Shown here: positions 44,114-56,243 of the stretch, piece after piece | Layout: every line of letters begins with the position of its first letter | Numbering within the stretch: position 1 is the first letter of the stretch | From: Nymphaea colorata | Taxonomy: Eukaryota; Streptophyta; Magnoliopsida; Nymphaeales; Nymphaeaceae | DNA length: 60,000 nt | Direction: 5' to 3' | NCBI RefSeq assembly: GCF_008831285.2 | Contig: NC_045139.1 | Span: 34,633,706 to 34,693,705 of the forward strand | Notes under the pieces: generated by a model | What the model was told of the DNA's origin: nothing | Databases searched by the model: none | What the model saw: the letters and a program-made list of their open reading frames with translations, nothing else | Translations under genes and position numbers: made by a program

Positions 44114-44402
44114 GCAACCCGTGCAGGTAAAGGGTTAAACCTGCAATATGAGGGCAACCCATGCAGGCAAGAGGTTAAACCTGCAATGCTAGCCAAAGTA
44201 ACCCATGCAGGCAAAGGGGTTAAACCTGTGCTACAAGCCAAAGCAACTCACACAGTTAAAGGGTTCAACTTGTGATGCAAGTCAAGGCAACCCATTCAGG
44301 GGGTTAAACCTGAATTTGAAATCGGCAAACCCATGCAGGTAAGGGGTCAAACCTGCAATTTAAGCTCAAACAACCCATTCAGGTAAGGGGTAAAGCCTGA
44401 AA
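44114..44402 (+). repeat. Seven-unit tandem repeat in the Ogre 3' UTR, each unit able to form a hairpin
   Basis: Units of about 36-46 bp start at about 44114, 44153, 44198, 44243, 44287, 44325 and 44371, each with a CAACCCATGCAGG-like start. Stem pairs are TGCAGGT/ACCTGCA, TGCAGG/CCTGCA, GCAGG/CCTGT (one G-U), CACA-GTT/AAC-TGTG (one bulge), ATTCAGG/CCTGAAT, TGCAGGT/ACCTGCA and TTCAGG/CCTGAA, with loops of about 8-12 nt rich in AAGGGGTTAA. Stem bases change in a compensatory way between units. Tandem repeats in this position are known in Tat elements. Confidence 0.92.
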
Positions 44403-44483
44403 CATCTCTATGAAAATGTCTTGTTTGAAAAATTTGTGGCGTTTATCTTTGTCACTAAGCACGGCTAACACCGGCTTATTAAC

Positions 44484-44496
44484 AAAGAGGGGCATC
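44484..44496 (+). other. Polypurine tract of the Ogre element
   Basis: AAAGAGGGGCATC precedes the right LTR directly. AAAGAGGGG is the purine core expected to prime plus-strand synthesis. Confidence 0.75.
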
Positions 44497-47400
44497 TGTA
44501 ATCACCCCAAATATTTCTAAAGGACTATGATGTTTTATCCAAGTGCGAAATTCAAATTTAGGCACGAGATTTTCAAAATACAACTTTCAGATCCAAATTA
44601 AATCCAAAATACTACTCTCAAATCCAAATTAAATCCAAAATAGAACTTTCAGATCCAAATTAAATCCAAAATACTAATTTTAGATCCAAAACCCAAGTTC
44701 AGATCCAAATCAATCATTTAAGACTAATTTGCCATTTCTTTTGACCAAAAACCTCTTTTTAGAAGGTGATTTTAGTCTTTTTTAAACAAGACCGATTTGC
44801 CCATCCTTTTGATAAAAAAACCTCCTTTTATAGGGTGATTTTAGTCTTTTTTAAACAAGACCGATTTGCCCCTCCTTTTGATAAAAAAACCTCCTTTTAG
44901 AAGGTGATTTTAGTCTTTTTCAAACAAGACCGATTTGTCCCTCCTTTTGACCAAAAAACCTCCTTTTAGAGGGTGATTTTAGTCTTTTTGGTAAACAAGA
45001 CCAATTTACCCCTCCTTTTGACCAAAAAAACATCCTTTTAGAGGGTAATTTTAGTCTTTTTGGGTGGACAAGACCGATTTGCCCTTCCTTTTGGCAAAAA
45101 AAATCTCCTTTTGGAGGGTGATTTTAGTCTTTTTAGGTCAAAAAATTCAAATTTTGGGTTTTGGCTCCAAAATCCTCTATAAATACCCCCCCATATCCTC
45201 CCTCTTGGGCAAGATTGGTTCTTGGGAGAAACTCTAGTGTATTCTCACTTGAAGACTTAGAGTTTCTCTTGAGCTCTCTCTCTCTCCCTCTCCCTCTTTC
45301 CATTTCCTTCTCCAACTTAGAGCAAGCACTCTTGGAGCTTCATTCAAAAGGGGATCTTCAAGTGAAGGTGTTCATCTTTCTTAGGTCATTTCCCATTAGA
45401 GGTATGTAATCTTCATCCCTCTCATTTCTCTTTTCTTTCTTTTCATTAATATTCTTATTATCATGTTATTTCTTTTTCTTAAATATAGTCTTGTTGTTGT
45501 TTTCATTTTCTCTTCACATCTTCATCTCCCCATGGCTAAAGGAGATAGCACTCAACCTCTTTTTATAGACAGGAGGCTATGCTCAAATGCACCGGGAGCA
45601 TGAGAAGATGAGATGATATTTTATTTTATGATTAAATCATGCTCTTTCAAGTATTCTTGTTGTTCTTGTTCTTTCTCTTTATCAATATCTTCTTGCTCTT
45701 TCTTCTCTTCAATATATATTCTTGTTGTTGTTATTCTTTTTCCTTAATGAATGTATTTTTGTTGTTATTGTTATTTCATTTCTTCAATATAGTCTTATTC
45801 TTGTTATTTCATTTCTTCGTTATTGTTTCTCTTTCTACATTTTCTCCTCATCTTCATCTCCCCACGGCTAAAGAAGGTAGCTCTCAATCTCTTTTTAGAG
45901 ACAAGAGGCTATAATCAAAGTGCACCGGGAGCATGGAAAGATGAGATGATCTTTTATTTTAATCATGTTCTTTCTTTTCATGAATACATTCTTATTGTTC
46001 TTTTGTTTCTTCTTATTTTCCTCTCTTCCTCATTTCTTCATGGCCAAAAGAGATAGCTCTCAATCTCTATTTTAGAGTCAAGAGGCTATACTCAAGTGCA
46101 CCGGGAACATGAGAAGATGAGGTGGTATATCAATTCATAGTTACATCATGTCTTCCCTCCTAATTGAACTTTGCTTTTTTTCATCATCCTCTTTCTTTCT
46201 TTCCTTCCTTGAAAGTTATCTATATATTATGCATGCATAGTTGCTTGGTTCTTTACTTACATGTGAATGCATGTCGGAAATGAGAGTGTGGTTTGGGGAC
46301 TCTTTATTTTCATATTAATCTTTGAGGTTGGGACTTGTCCAACCCGGGATAAACCCTCACGAAAATGTACATGTTAATATGCATTTCCATATCATTTTGC
46401 GCTAGTTTCCTTCTTAATCATCACATTAGGAACCTTAACGAGTGCCTCGTTATGTTGCTTGTTTTCTTCCATACCCAACGGTGGAAGAAATATATCTCTT
46501 ACAACAAACCAAATAATAACATTTTATGCTTATATAAATCATATTTTCTAAAACATTTTCAAAAAGAACCTTCTAACATGGCCTTAAGGACTTAGCTTAG
46601 ACTCTTGCATGAGTCCAAACTCCCCTCCGGCCCACATTAAATTTGAAGTTGGTAATTTTAAGTTGTTCCTTGAATTTTCTAATCTTATGAAGGTATGGAT
46701 GTATACACATGTTATATACATTTATGCCAACATGATGACCCCCATATTTCTCTCTCTATGCTTTCACTTTTTATTTTATAAATTTTCATATGTGCATGAA
46801 TACGTATGTACATGTGCTCCATCTCCTCTCTTTCAAATATTTATTCCTATTTTCAAGACAAATATCTTCTCTTATAACATTTCTCATACCCATATATGCG
46901 TATGATATTTTTCTTTTCCTCTAAAATCTCTATTTCTCTTCGAATCAATACATCTTTTTCTCTTAAACTTTCATATATGTGTATATGTGATGGTATGTAC
47001 ACATGTATGCATGTCTTTCTTTATATCTCTCTTTCCTTTCATAAGAATGTTTTATCTCTTGTATTCTTTTTAACATTCTCACCTCATGAACTTTCTATTT
47101 ACCAACTTCAATAAGACTACAAACCAAGTAATGACCCAATATTGGAATCATGCTTGATGGTCTACAATCTCTATCCCTTTTCAAAAACTTTTCCTTCTTA
47201 TATACAATAATTATAATAACGAAATCTTAGATGTATGTTGTGGTAGGAATGACATTAGATGAATGTTGTGGTAGGAATGTTTTACATTTTTTTCAATCAT
47301 ATAGGGTAAATGCATTCATGCATTCTCACCCACTTTATTTCATTTATGATCACAAGCACCTCTCCAAAGGAACTTAAGCAAGAAGGGATGGAGCTCTAGC

Positions 47401-47807
47401 TAGGTGGTAACCGAATTAGAGCAAAATCTCAAACCTACTTAAAGTCTTAAGAGAACACTAAAGTGATTTCAAAATGTTTTCACAAGTTTTTCAAATGATA
47501 TTTACTAGTTTCACTTTTTCCTCAAAACATTTCACATTTTCAAGCAATTCTTCAAGAACCCTTTCAAAAGTTTGAAACTCTAAACTTTCAATATTTTCTA
47601 CACCGCATATAGAATCAAAAAGATGTTTAAGTTAAAACGAAATGCATCAATGATAAACATAGTCATTGGGTTGATTACCCCCGGTAAAGGCGCCGGGAAC
47701 GGTCGATACTCGTACCGACGGGCGAGTCCCTTTCTTTCCTCTTTCAAAACAAAAACCTTATTTTTCTGGAGCACTCCAAAACCAATGAAAATTTTGGGAT
47801 GCAAACA
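44497..47807 (+). repeat. Right LTR of the Ogre element (3311 bp)
   Basis: Same ends and layout as the left LTR: U3 arrays, TATAAATA at 45178-45185 and a 23-codon frame at 45532. It has about 216 bp more than the left LTR at about 45767-45981, corresponding to one extra copy of a roughly 250-bp internal unit (three copies against two). Confidence 0.96.
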
Positions 47808-47812
47808 CACCT

Positions 47813-50800
47813 CGAGGCATAAAAAACATACCTAGTACGTTAGCGAGTTAGCGAGATAAACGGAATGATAGGGTTTCTACTTTTTTTTAGGTAGTAATAT
47901 GAAATACTCTTTGTCATGCATACTACATTTTTGTAACATAAGCCGTTCCAATTGGCCAGTTCTAGTGGCTTGTCTTTCACTGCCCAAGCCACGTGGGGGC
48001 AGGAGAAAGTTAAAGAGGTCTTGGATTTATTAGATATCACGAATGAAGGAAAGAATGAAGTTGGAAAAAGCCGGGGGAGGTGGGGAGGGATTCAGGCATG
48101 AAAACATGGAGGATGTAGGAAAAGTTGGGTCCCTGTTTGGTCCACCATTGCCCACTTCCCTTTTGTCTCTTCATTTTTTTTTTTTTTTCCCTTTTTGTTT
48201 CAGCTGAAGCACATAAGCAGCCCTCTTGAAGCTTCTGTCTTTTGTCTTATTGTGTTGAGTATATGTTTTGACTAAGGAGTATTGATGTAAAGCTCCTCTT
48301 TAGCTAAATCATTCCTTACCAAACACAAGATAAGTAGGGATGCCAATGGATCATATTCAAATTAGATGACATCAAATGCTTACATGTTCGGTTGAAATAT
48401 GAGTGGAGAAAAATTTATACTATTTCCGAACCGGTTTTTAAATTCACAATTTAAACTCAATCTCAATTCCAACTTTTAATTTCCATGCCCAAATCACAAT
48501 CTAATTTTGTAAAACACAACCGAATACCAACTGCAGTATTGTATATTATGCACCAACCTTTTAAATGTATGAGTTTTGGGTATTAGCAGGGACCTTCAGT
48601 ATCAAGAACCATTCATCTTTGGTTTCAGGATCAAATACGTGCGAATTAGAGAGACTTGACCTACATTCATTAATCATCTCGTAGGAATGGTAGGTCAAAA
48701 GAGCAAGCAAGTCGATGAAAGGAAGACTCTCGAAAGGTGTTAGCTTAGATTTGTCTTGGATTGGAGAAAAGATACATGTAATTTTAAAAAACTTGTATTT
48801 AGTGTATATAAAAAGTTTGAAAATTTATATTTTGACTCTTGTTTAAATTTTGAAACTATAGTTCAATCTGAAAATTTTTTAGCTCTGCCCATGTATTATA
48901 GGATATTCATTTTAAATTGAACTAAATCCAAACACAGATATGAATATGATCTGATATTTGTTTGAAACCAATACACGAATTTGAATCCAATAGAACGTCA
49001 TCTCTTGAATTTTAAAGCAATTCTGTCGTGTATGCAATTCAAATGAATTTAAAAGCATTTCTGTCGTGTATCCAATTCAAATCTCATTTATCCACGTCTT
49101 AAAGCTAAATCTCTCTTTAAACTAAATCAATTAATCTTTCGAGACTCTCCGTTTTGCTCTCTTAAAAATGCAGCCATATCCGCCCGAGAGGACAGCATGT
49201 ACTTCGTAAATCTACAAAAGATCTTCATGGATTTCGATTTCGAGACAATCAAAGGCCGCTGTCTGACATTTAGAGAACGCCATACTTTTGTTCGAAAAAT
49301 AAAAGGAAAGGAAAGCAGAAACGCTTTTTCCTGCAGTCGCGTGATTAGGAAGACGAATAATTCGTCGAGCAGCAACGGCGGGGAGGGAAAGGCGCCTTAT
49401 AGTTATGAGAGTTGATGGGCTCCACGGCCCTCCGAGCGGGGAGAAGACGCGGCAGCCGCAAATTTTGACGTCCGGCCGGCGCGGCCGAAAGTGAAAGGCT
49501 ACCTTGCGGCCGGCAAAGTCTTGCTTTTACCACCGCGTGTACACATGCGCACTCTCTTTCTTCGTATTTATGTCTTTGTCATTCCACCGTCGGTGAAATG
49601 CGCAAAATAATTAATGCTATCTGTCGCTAGCTGTTTTGTATGTTTTTTCTCAACGATAGAATGACATAATAAACAATATGTCATGCTCTCCCCCTCTTTC
49701 TTTCTAAAATGGCGACGACGTCAAAAATGAAACTGAACGCTGTCTTCTTCTACAGTTCTGCTTTTTCCCTCTCTGTCTCTCTTTTAAAAAGGCGACAGTG
49801 GGTTTCAAAGGTAGAACTGAACTTTGAGAACTGAACTTTGTCGTTTTTATATTGTTCTTTCGTCTTTGCTTCGCTTTTTAAGCATGAACGGTGTCAGATT
49901 CTGGAGTCTTTTCTTTTCTTTCAGGTTACATCTGATAGCTTCCACTTTTAGATTTCAAATTCTTTCAGGTTTGCATATATAATTCCATGTCCCTCAGTCC
50001 AACCACCTTATGGTTTTTGCATTGGCCATACATTTGTAAGACTACGAATCTAAGGGAGCATTTGATAGTTGGAATATTAACATAGTGTTCTTAAATATAT
50101 CACATAAATTAGGGCATATATTATTCATAAATACTATTCTATTATCCATGGAATTTGTTCTCAAATAGATTCATAGAATATTATGTTAGTATTAAATTTT
50201 ACCTTTTAATTTTACATATTCCTAGTACAAGAAACTAAAACAGAGTCATTGTTATTTAGTCCTTTGGAGGAAAAATTGACAATGTAGATAGAAAGATAAC
50301 ATTTTGGGTGAGTGGGGTTTCTTACTATTAGGCAAAAGGCCGAAGCCCCACCAATCCTTTTATCATTTAAGATACAAGACCTGCTTCAGTGTGTTAAAGT
50401 GACTTCGATAATGTCATGAAGATTTAAAACTAGAACCAACTGCCTACTAACTCCAACCCCGACTATTGCTAATGCCCTTGGGGATGACAGGAAGATAGCT
50501 TTAGCATACACTTATGTTTGTTTAAAAAGAAAAAAAAGAAGAAAAAAAAAGGAAAGAAAAGACTATGAGGATTTAGGTACTAAAATCGATTACCAATGTC
50601 TGACGAGTTGACCCTCTCTTGCTGCATTTTTAGGGTTTTTAAAGGAGCAGCTTTCACCAGGAAGGCTTGTCCATTAGTGTTGGTAGTTACTCGTATACAT
50701 ATACATTCCTATATGCGGGCAATATATAAGTGCCCCTTAAAATTTGAAATATAAGAGAAAGTACTTCAACTACCTTTTCTTATTATAAGGAAAATAACTG

Positions 50801-51947
50801 ACAATAATGAAATTGTGATCTCAAGAAAGAGCCAGGCCTCTTAAGAGAAACAAAAACAAAAAGTTGTTTTTTTCCTGTACTTTTGAAATGGTAGACATTT
50901 TTCTTATAAATTTATTATAAATTAAACAATTTTTCATAAGCAGTTAGATGTAGAATCAAGGTCTAACCCTTTTCCTCGTTCCACGAGATATCAAGTCGAC
51001 TTTCGGTGGATATGAAACTTACTTTGGGTGCCTTAAAAGATTATGTTTTTGTTATGCTCCAATTTAAATTCTAACCCTTTTCTTAGTTAGGATATCAAGT
51101 CTACTTTCAATAGATATGAAACCTACTTTTGGTGTTTTAGAGATTATATTTTTGTTATGCTTCAATTTGCATGCGCTTTTTTTTTTGCAGCACAAAAAAT
51201 TAACTCGGTCGAAAACATGCTCCAGGCATGCGGCCGTGGCGCTTTGAACTCAGCAACCGCGTGAGCTTCCCAACATGCCACATTCTCCGGGCGTGCACCG
51301 AAAGCATATTGTCCGCTCCCTCCTGCGACGGCGAAGCTTCACCGCTCGTCTCCTAGCGTGGGCTCTTTTCTCTATCGGTAGCACGTCCAGGGAAGAAGTT
51401 TCATGGACCCCACCCTCAAACCGAACTGCGGGCCCCAACACCGCCCCTCGCCTCCAATAATTGGTTCACACTCTTAAATACACTTTTTAAAAGTTAAAAT
51501 ATCGTAAAGCAACTTAATTAAATATGTTGCGTTCATTATTTAAAACAAAGTGTTAAAATATTGTTTCTTAACTTAGTTATCGGCAAAGATTCGATCCATG
51601 TTGTCAGTACAGCTTGGACAATCTGGTGGTGGATAATGCAGGTCCGTACACAACGATAAGTATGGCACCGACGCCGTTTTTTTTTACAGCGTTAGATTCG
51701 AAGCGACAAAGATTGGCGGCAATGTAAAGGCAGGGAAGCGTGCTGACTGCATGAGTTTAACCTAACTGGGTCTAAGTGAATCTGTAGTCAGTCAGGATCT
51801 TCCGATTGGAAATTTTGAAAATTTATAATTATAAGATCATATCTAAGCAAACATAAACTTATATAAGAAAAATAAATGATACCTTAGATACAAAGAGTTG
51901 AAATCCTTTAGTCATATCGATGTTTCGGCCTCTCACAGAGATGACAT

Positions 51948-51981
<34 letters not shown>

Positions 51982-52009
51982 CGTACAATATACAAATACT
52001 GTATACTTT
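47813..52009. other. Gene-free region after the Ogre element
   Basis: No recognised coding sequence. The segments at about 49370-49520 and 51225-51460 are GC-rich but give no protein pattern on either strand. Sequence from 48334 starts TAGGGATGCCAATGGATC, like the end of the MITE at 16894. Pyrimidine-rich DNA at 49690-49910 could be untranslated leader, but no gene follows. A TA/TG microsatellite lies at about 51948-51981. Confidence 0.6.
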
Positions 52010-52010
52010 G

Positions 52011-52288
52011 GGAGGCATTTGACGGTCTTGAATTAAAATTCCATCTCAAATTGAAATGGGTATGAAAATTTCAGTTTTAGTTTCTCTTTGTGTTTGATAA
52101 TTTGAAATTTTGATTTGAGAATTAAAAATAATGTGTTTGATAGAACATGAATTAAAATGTTAGAATTGATGAATTAAAACCATCATGACGTGTGTGTAAA
52201 GAAAGATAATAAATTCTCAAATTCTTTGTTTGATAACATAATCTCATTTCATCAAAAAATGAGAATTTTAACCTCATGAAACACCTTT
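52011..52288. mobile_element. Candidate MITE with imperfect terminal inverted repeats
   Basis: The left end GGAGGCATTTGACGGTCTTG is roughly inverted in the right end, AACCTCATGAAACACCTTT. A shared TTAAAATTC follows inside both. The interior is AT-rich and non-coding. No target duplication was fixed. Confidence 0.4.
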
Positions 52289-52593
52289 AAAGGAAATGAC
52301 ATTGCTGTTAATTCTTTCTGCTTTCCACTCGGGAAGTTAATTGATTGGGGTCACCGTTGGCCTGGCCACATAGCAAGGGTCATTAAGTTAAAAGAGAGAT
52401 AATCGTAGCCACATCCTGATTTTGCTCATACCTGCCGCCAACTCTTCTATCTCTCCCTTTCTTTTTTCTCTTTTATACTTAAAAAGGTCTGTAGATGGGG
52501 GAACTCAAGATGCCGGCCCAATGCTCGAAGGTCAAGGCAGCTAGTGACTTATGCCCTATGGCTGTGGCTTTTCTAGTTTTACTGGCAAAAAGT

Positions 52594-52755
52594 GGGGCGG
52601 AGCCATGAATTTTCATGAGGGGAGTCAAATTAAAGTTTCTAAATTTTAACTAAGGCTGAAATATCATTTTTTAAAATTTTTATATAAGACAAGTAAAATT
52701 TTTTAAAATTTACATGGTAGGTTTAAGGCCCATGTGGGCCATACATTGGCTCTGC
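52594..52755. mobile_element. MITE-like element of the GGGGCGGAGCC-ended family
   Basis: Begins GGGGCGGAGCCATGAATTTT and ends ACATTGGCTCTGC, so the ends form GGCGGAGCCA / TGGCTCTGC inverted repeats. The interior contains AAAATTTACATGGTAGG, like the copy at 16306-16446. Confidence 0.5.
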
Positions 52756-55334
52756 AAAAATCTCCCCATAGAATTCAAGAACACTATCTACTAGCATCTC
52801 TGCCTTGAGAACTCTACTACAACTTTGATATGAGCGATTCAATGCGGTAATTTATTGTGGTAAGATTGGTCCCAATCATCCTGGCTGGAACTTGTACATT
52901 GCAAGAGATGGGTACATAAAGGAAGGGACCCACCTCTTTTTACGATTAAGGACATATGACCAACTTCGTCGAGCTCTACCTAGTGGTGAACAATAAGTAG
53001 AGCTACTCGAGTTAGACTTGTTAAAGCTCGGCTCATAACTCAAGCCGAGTCGAGCTCGAGCTGACTGAACTTGTTTTTGATTCGGTTTATGTTCACCCCT
53101 AGCTCGGAATGCATCGTGGACTTTGGGTCTCTACTTGATTCCATGGCCGCCAACAGTTTTTTTTTTTTTCAGAATACTACGGCCCATTTATTTTAGCAAA
53201 ATCATGAGATGCTATGGCTTCATCACCAATCTTGTGGAAACCCTAATTCCTACAAATACAATGATCCATCAAAGCACTAGCAAAGACTAAACCTTATTTC
53301 TACAACTTCTGTAGCTTTCTATTACTTCTATATCCAATCGGACGGCTTAACTGTGGAGTCAAAGTGTAGACCGCTTGACAGATTGCAGTGAAAGAATCTA
53401 CGAAAAGCAGCTCAAGTCTTCATGTAATTATAGGGAGCCACTTAACCTTTTGAACTTATCTACGACAATGTGGTGACATTTGAGGTGATTTATGACATTT
53501 CCTTTTTAAGATAGCTTTTTCTTGTATTTAGGTAAAATACTCTCTTAGGTATGTGTTAAAATTTTTAATTAATAAAAGGTGCATTCCAAATTGTTTGATA
53601 AACTCAAGCATTTATGGACACTTATTTATAAATTTATCTATCATCCATGTTGTTAGAAATTCTTTCGTAGGCAAATTCTGGTTAGGTAGAACAGTTCATT
53701 CCCCATGAAAAGACTTCGAATTTGAATAGTAAAATATATACGCATATTTTAGTGGGTATCTGCCTAACTTCTGCTTGACTAACTCAAGTAGTATGCCTAA
53801 TATATACTCCATTCTAAACCATGGTTAAAAGTTCCTCAAGGCGTGAGAGTTCTTAAACCATCATGGTTAAGAGTTCTTAAAAAGCGTGAGCCGCACACTT
53901 TTTCAATTAAAAAATGTGTTTAGCATCATAACCGTGACTACAAGTTCCTAAAGATGTGAGCTGAAATGATATTTTTTCCAATATAAAAACATCTGCAGTT
54001 TTTTCGCATCCAATTGAAAATGTAGCTCTCTTAGAAAGTAGATTATGCAAATTAAATGGGTGAAAGAGACGTTCTCAATTAATACTCCAAGTAGGGATCA
54101 GTCACACGAAAGTCAGACCCAAATAGATCCAATGGACATTAGAGAAGATTAAGCATAATTTCAGGCACAACCATTGAACATTCATCATATATATAATAAG
54201 CAAATGAACATGAACATATTTTATACACATTAAACTACGATAGATGTATCCATAAGTTAGATAATCCACAAAAATGCAGTGACTTGCAAGCATAATAAGG
54301 AAATTAGATCTTAAATAACACATTAATTTCACTTACATAACATACACTTGTATGTAAATCCAATTGCATGTGCGTGTGTATATTGGTGAATTTTTAATGC
54401 TTTTTTTCAATGAAAAACTAGCTAGGGTTAGGTCGACCTGGATTTTGAACTCTCGACTTTCTTCAACTTAGGTCTTAAGGGTTGTGATGCTTTAACTACT
54501 TCATGTTCTAGACCTAAGAGGGGGTAGCATAGTGGGACAGAGCACAACTGTTAGGTGATCAGTGGTTGAAGGTTATTAAAGTCGACATTGATCCATCTAT
54601 CGATTTGACTAGGCTGATATTTGACTCGATTTTATAGTCAATATAAAAGTGCCATGTGTCTTTTGAAAATATATTTTTTAATATTTTAATATCTTATTAT
54701 TTTAGTTTTTTTTTTTCTTAGGAAATGATCTTGGTGTTACTTTCTTTGAGTCTCAAAGGACTCCGCTAAACTAGTAGCCTCTCTAATTCAGCTCATGAAT
54801 GAATTCAGTAAACATTGGTTCAAACTCCACGATGAGCAGCCTGCTCACAAGTCAGCACAATTTTATCACATCACTATAAGATTGGATTCGGATTTGAGAA
54901 ATGACATCCAATCACATTTAGATTTAGATTCAGTTTTAAATAAAGATGTGATCCGATAAGAAGCATCAATATTGTCACTGGTCAGTTCTTAACATATCAC
55001 AATGGGATTCAGATTTGATTAAAAAGTTTGTATTTGGATTCCGTTGTCATGAATGTCAGATTCGGATTTCGAATTTAAAGTTGGAATCAGATATTGTATA
55101 ATTTTTTATTCACATTAGAAAATGAATTGAAATCCAAATATGTGAACATCCAATAAATCAGATATGGTGAATGATACATCCTATTCGAATCTGATATAAT
55201 AACATCCTTGTTTTTAGCTGATGTCTCCTCACTAAGATTATAGTTTCTAGGTATAAAATCCCGAACAAACTACTTCACTATACAAACTAATCTTCACTTT
55301 CTTTGAAGTAAAGATCAAGGTTTGGTAGACCCTT
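52756..55334. other. Gene-free region
   Basis: No protein pattern seen. Contents: CTCGAGCTCGACTCG-type words at 52990-53060, three degenerate copies of a CATGGTTAAGAGTTC-like word at about 53820-53960, and GGATTCGGATTTGAATTTGG-type words at 54880-55180. Confidence 0.6.
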
Positions 55335-55573
55335 AGGTTGCATTTGACAACCTCGGACCTTAGATCCAAGGTTGCATAAAATGGTGTGTTTTGGGAGATC
55401 CTGAGTTTAAACAAACTGAGGACCTCAGTAGCATGGGTTTCAAATTCATGCTACATATTAAAAACGATGGGTTTAAGGTTGGATTGAGAGGGAGAGGTTG
55501 GTTAAATCCATGAATCTGTCTATGATCTCAGATCATCATGGATCTCAGATCTGCAGTAAAACAAACATAATCT
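55335..55573. mobile_element. MITE copy A (PIF/Harbinger-like candidate)
   Basis: Starts AGGTTGCATTTGACAACC and ends GTAAAACAAACATAATCT, an imperfect inverted pair. It shares the ordered blocks GTGTTTTGGGAGA, CAGTAGCATGGGTTT and TGCTACATATTAAAAACGAT with copy B at 56012. Flanking TTA and TGA are a poor target-duplication match. Confidence 0.6.
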
Positions 55574-56011
55574 GATGTCAAGATGGTAGACCAAAAAAAA
55601 AACAAAAAAAAACAAATTGTTAACCTTTCTATATAACCTCGGCCTTGCCCTCAAGTGATTGCTATGAAAAATTGCCAAGTAATTGTTTGAGGATTATACC
55701 GATTGGATCATGCCTAACCAACTTCATAAACATAAAATACAATAAATTCAACTTCTTAAAATCGTTATTGAACAATACATTGCTTTAGGTAAGAGTAAGA
55801 CTATTAAGATTTCTCAAATCCCAAATCAGAATCTCATAGTTTTATGTGCTTAGTGGTAGAAACGGGTCGGATCAGAAAAAGTTAACCAATTTAAGAGGTT
55901 TGGTAGAATGGGATCATGGATAGAGCAGTTAATGACAAAAAAATTACCAAATCAGACCCATAGTATTCCTAGTTACTTCTATCTTTTATATTTTAAAAGG
56001 AGGTAACCCTA

Positions 56012-56243
56012 AGGTTGCGTTTGATAGCCATAGATCTTAAATTTCCAGACCACATAAAAAAGTTTGTTTTGGAAGACCTCAATAGCATGGATTTGAATCC
56101 TTGCTATATGTTAAAAACAATATATTTAATGTTTGGGAGAGAAGGAGGAGGGGTTGCAACCTTAAAACCATGGATATGAGATCCTAAGAATCTTACATCA
56201 CCTCAGATTTAGGATGAGATATGCAGTGAAACAAACACAACCT
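56012..56243. mobile_element. MITE copy B, same family as copy A
   Basis: Starts AGGTTGCGTTTGATAGCC and ends GAAACAAACACAACCT. The ends can be read as TAA-GGTTGCGTTTG ... CAAACACAACC-TAA, a 3-bp TAA duplication as in PIF/Harbinger MITEs. It aligns over its whole length with the copy at 55335-55573. Confidence 0.65.

Larger units (their letters stand above)
32306..47807 (+). mobile_element. Full-length Ty3 Tat/Ogre-lineage LTR retrotransposon (15.5 kb)
   Basis: Both LTRs run from TGTAATCACC to GATGCAAACA and are flanked by a perfect CACCT duplication (32301-32305 and 47808-47812). Lineage markers are: LTRs over 3 kb; a tRNA-Arg-like primer site; an extra ORF upstream of gag; a second RNase H between the first RNase H and integrase; a YIDD catalytic box; a likely intron between protease and RT; and tandem repeats in the 3' UTR. 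The last 1.68 kb of the two LTRs differ at only about nine bases by eye (roughly 0.5%), so the insertion is recent. ORF1 and gag-protease carry breaks, while the polymerase-integrase ORF is open. Confidence 0.96.

Noticed and set aside
44114-44402. CRISPR-like array
   Set aside because: Regular repeats with variable parts, but this is a plant retrotransposon 3' UTR; the variation is within stems and linkers, not unique spacers.
49127-49533. GC-rich putative gene
   Set aside because: Frames on both strands are short with no motif, splice logic or start context.
51250-51460. GC-rich open frames on both strands
   Set aside because: About 60 codons each, mutually overlapping, no family resemblance.
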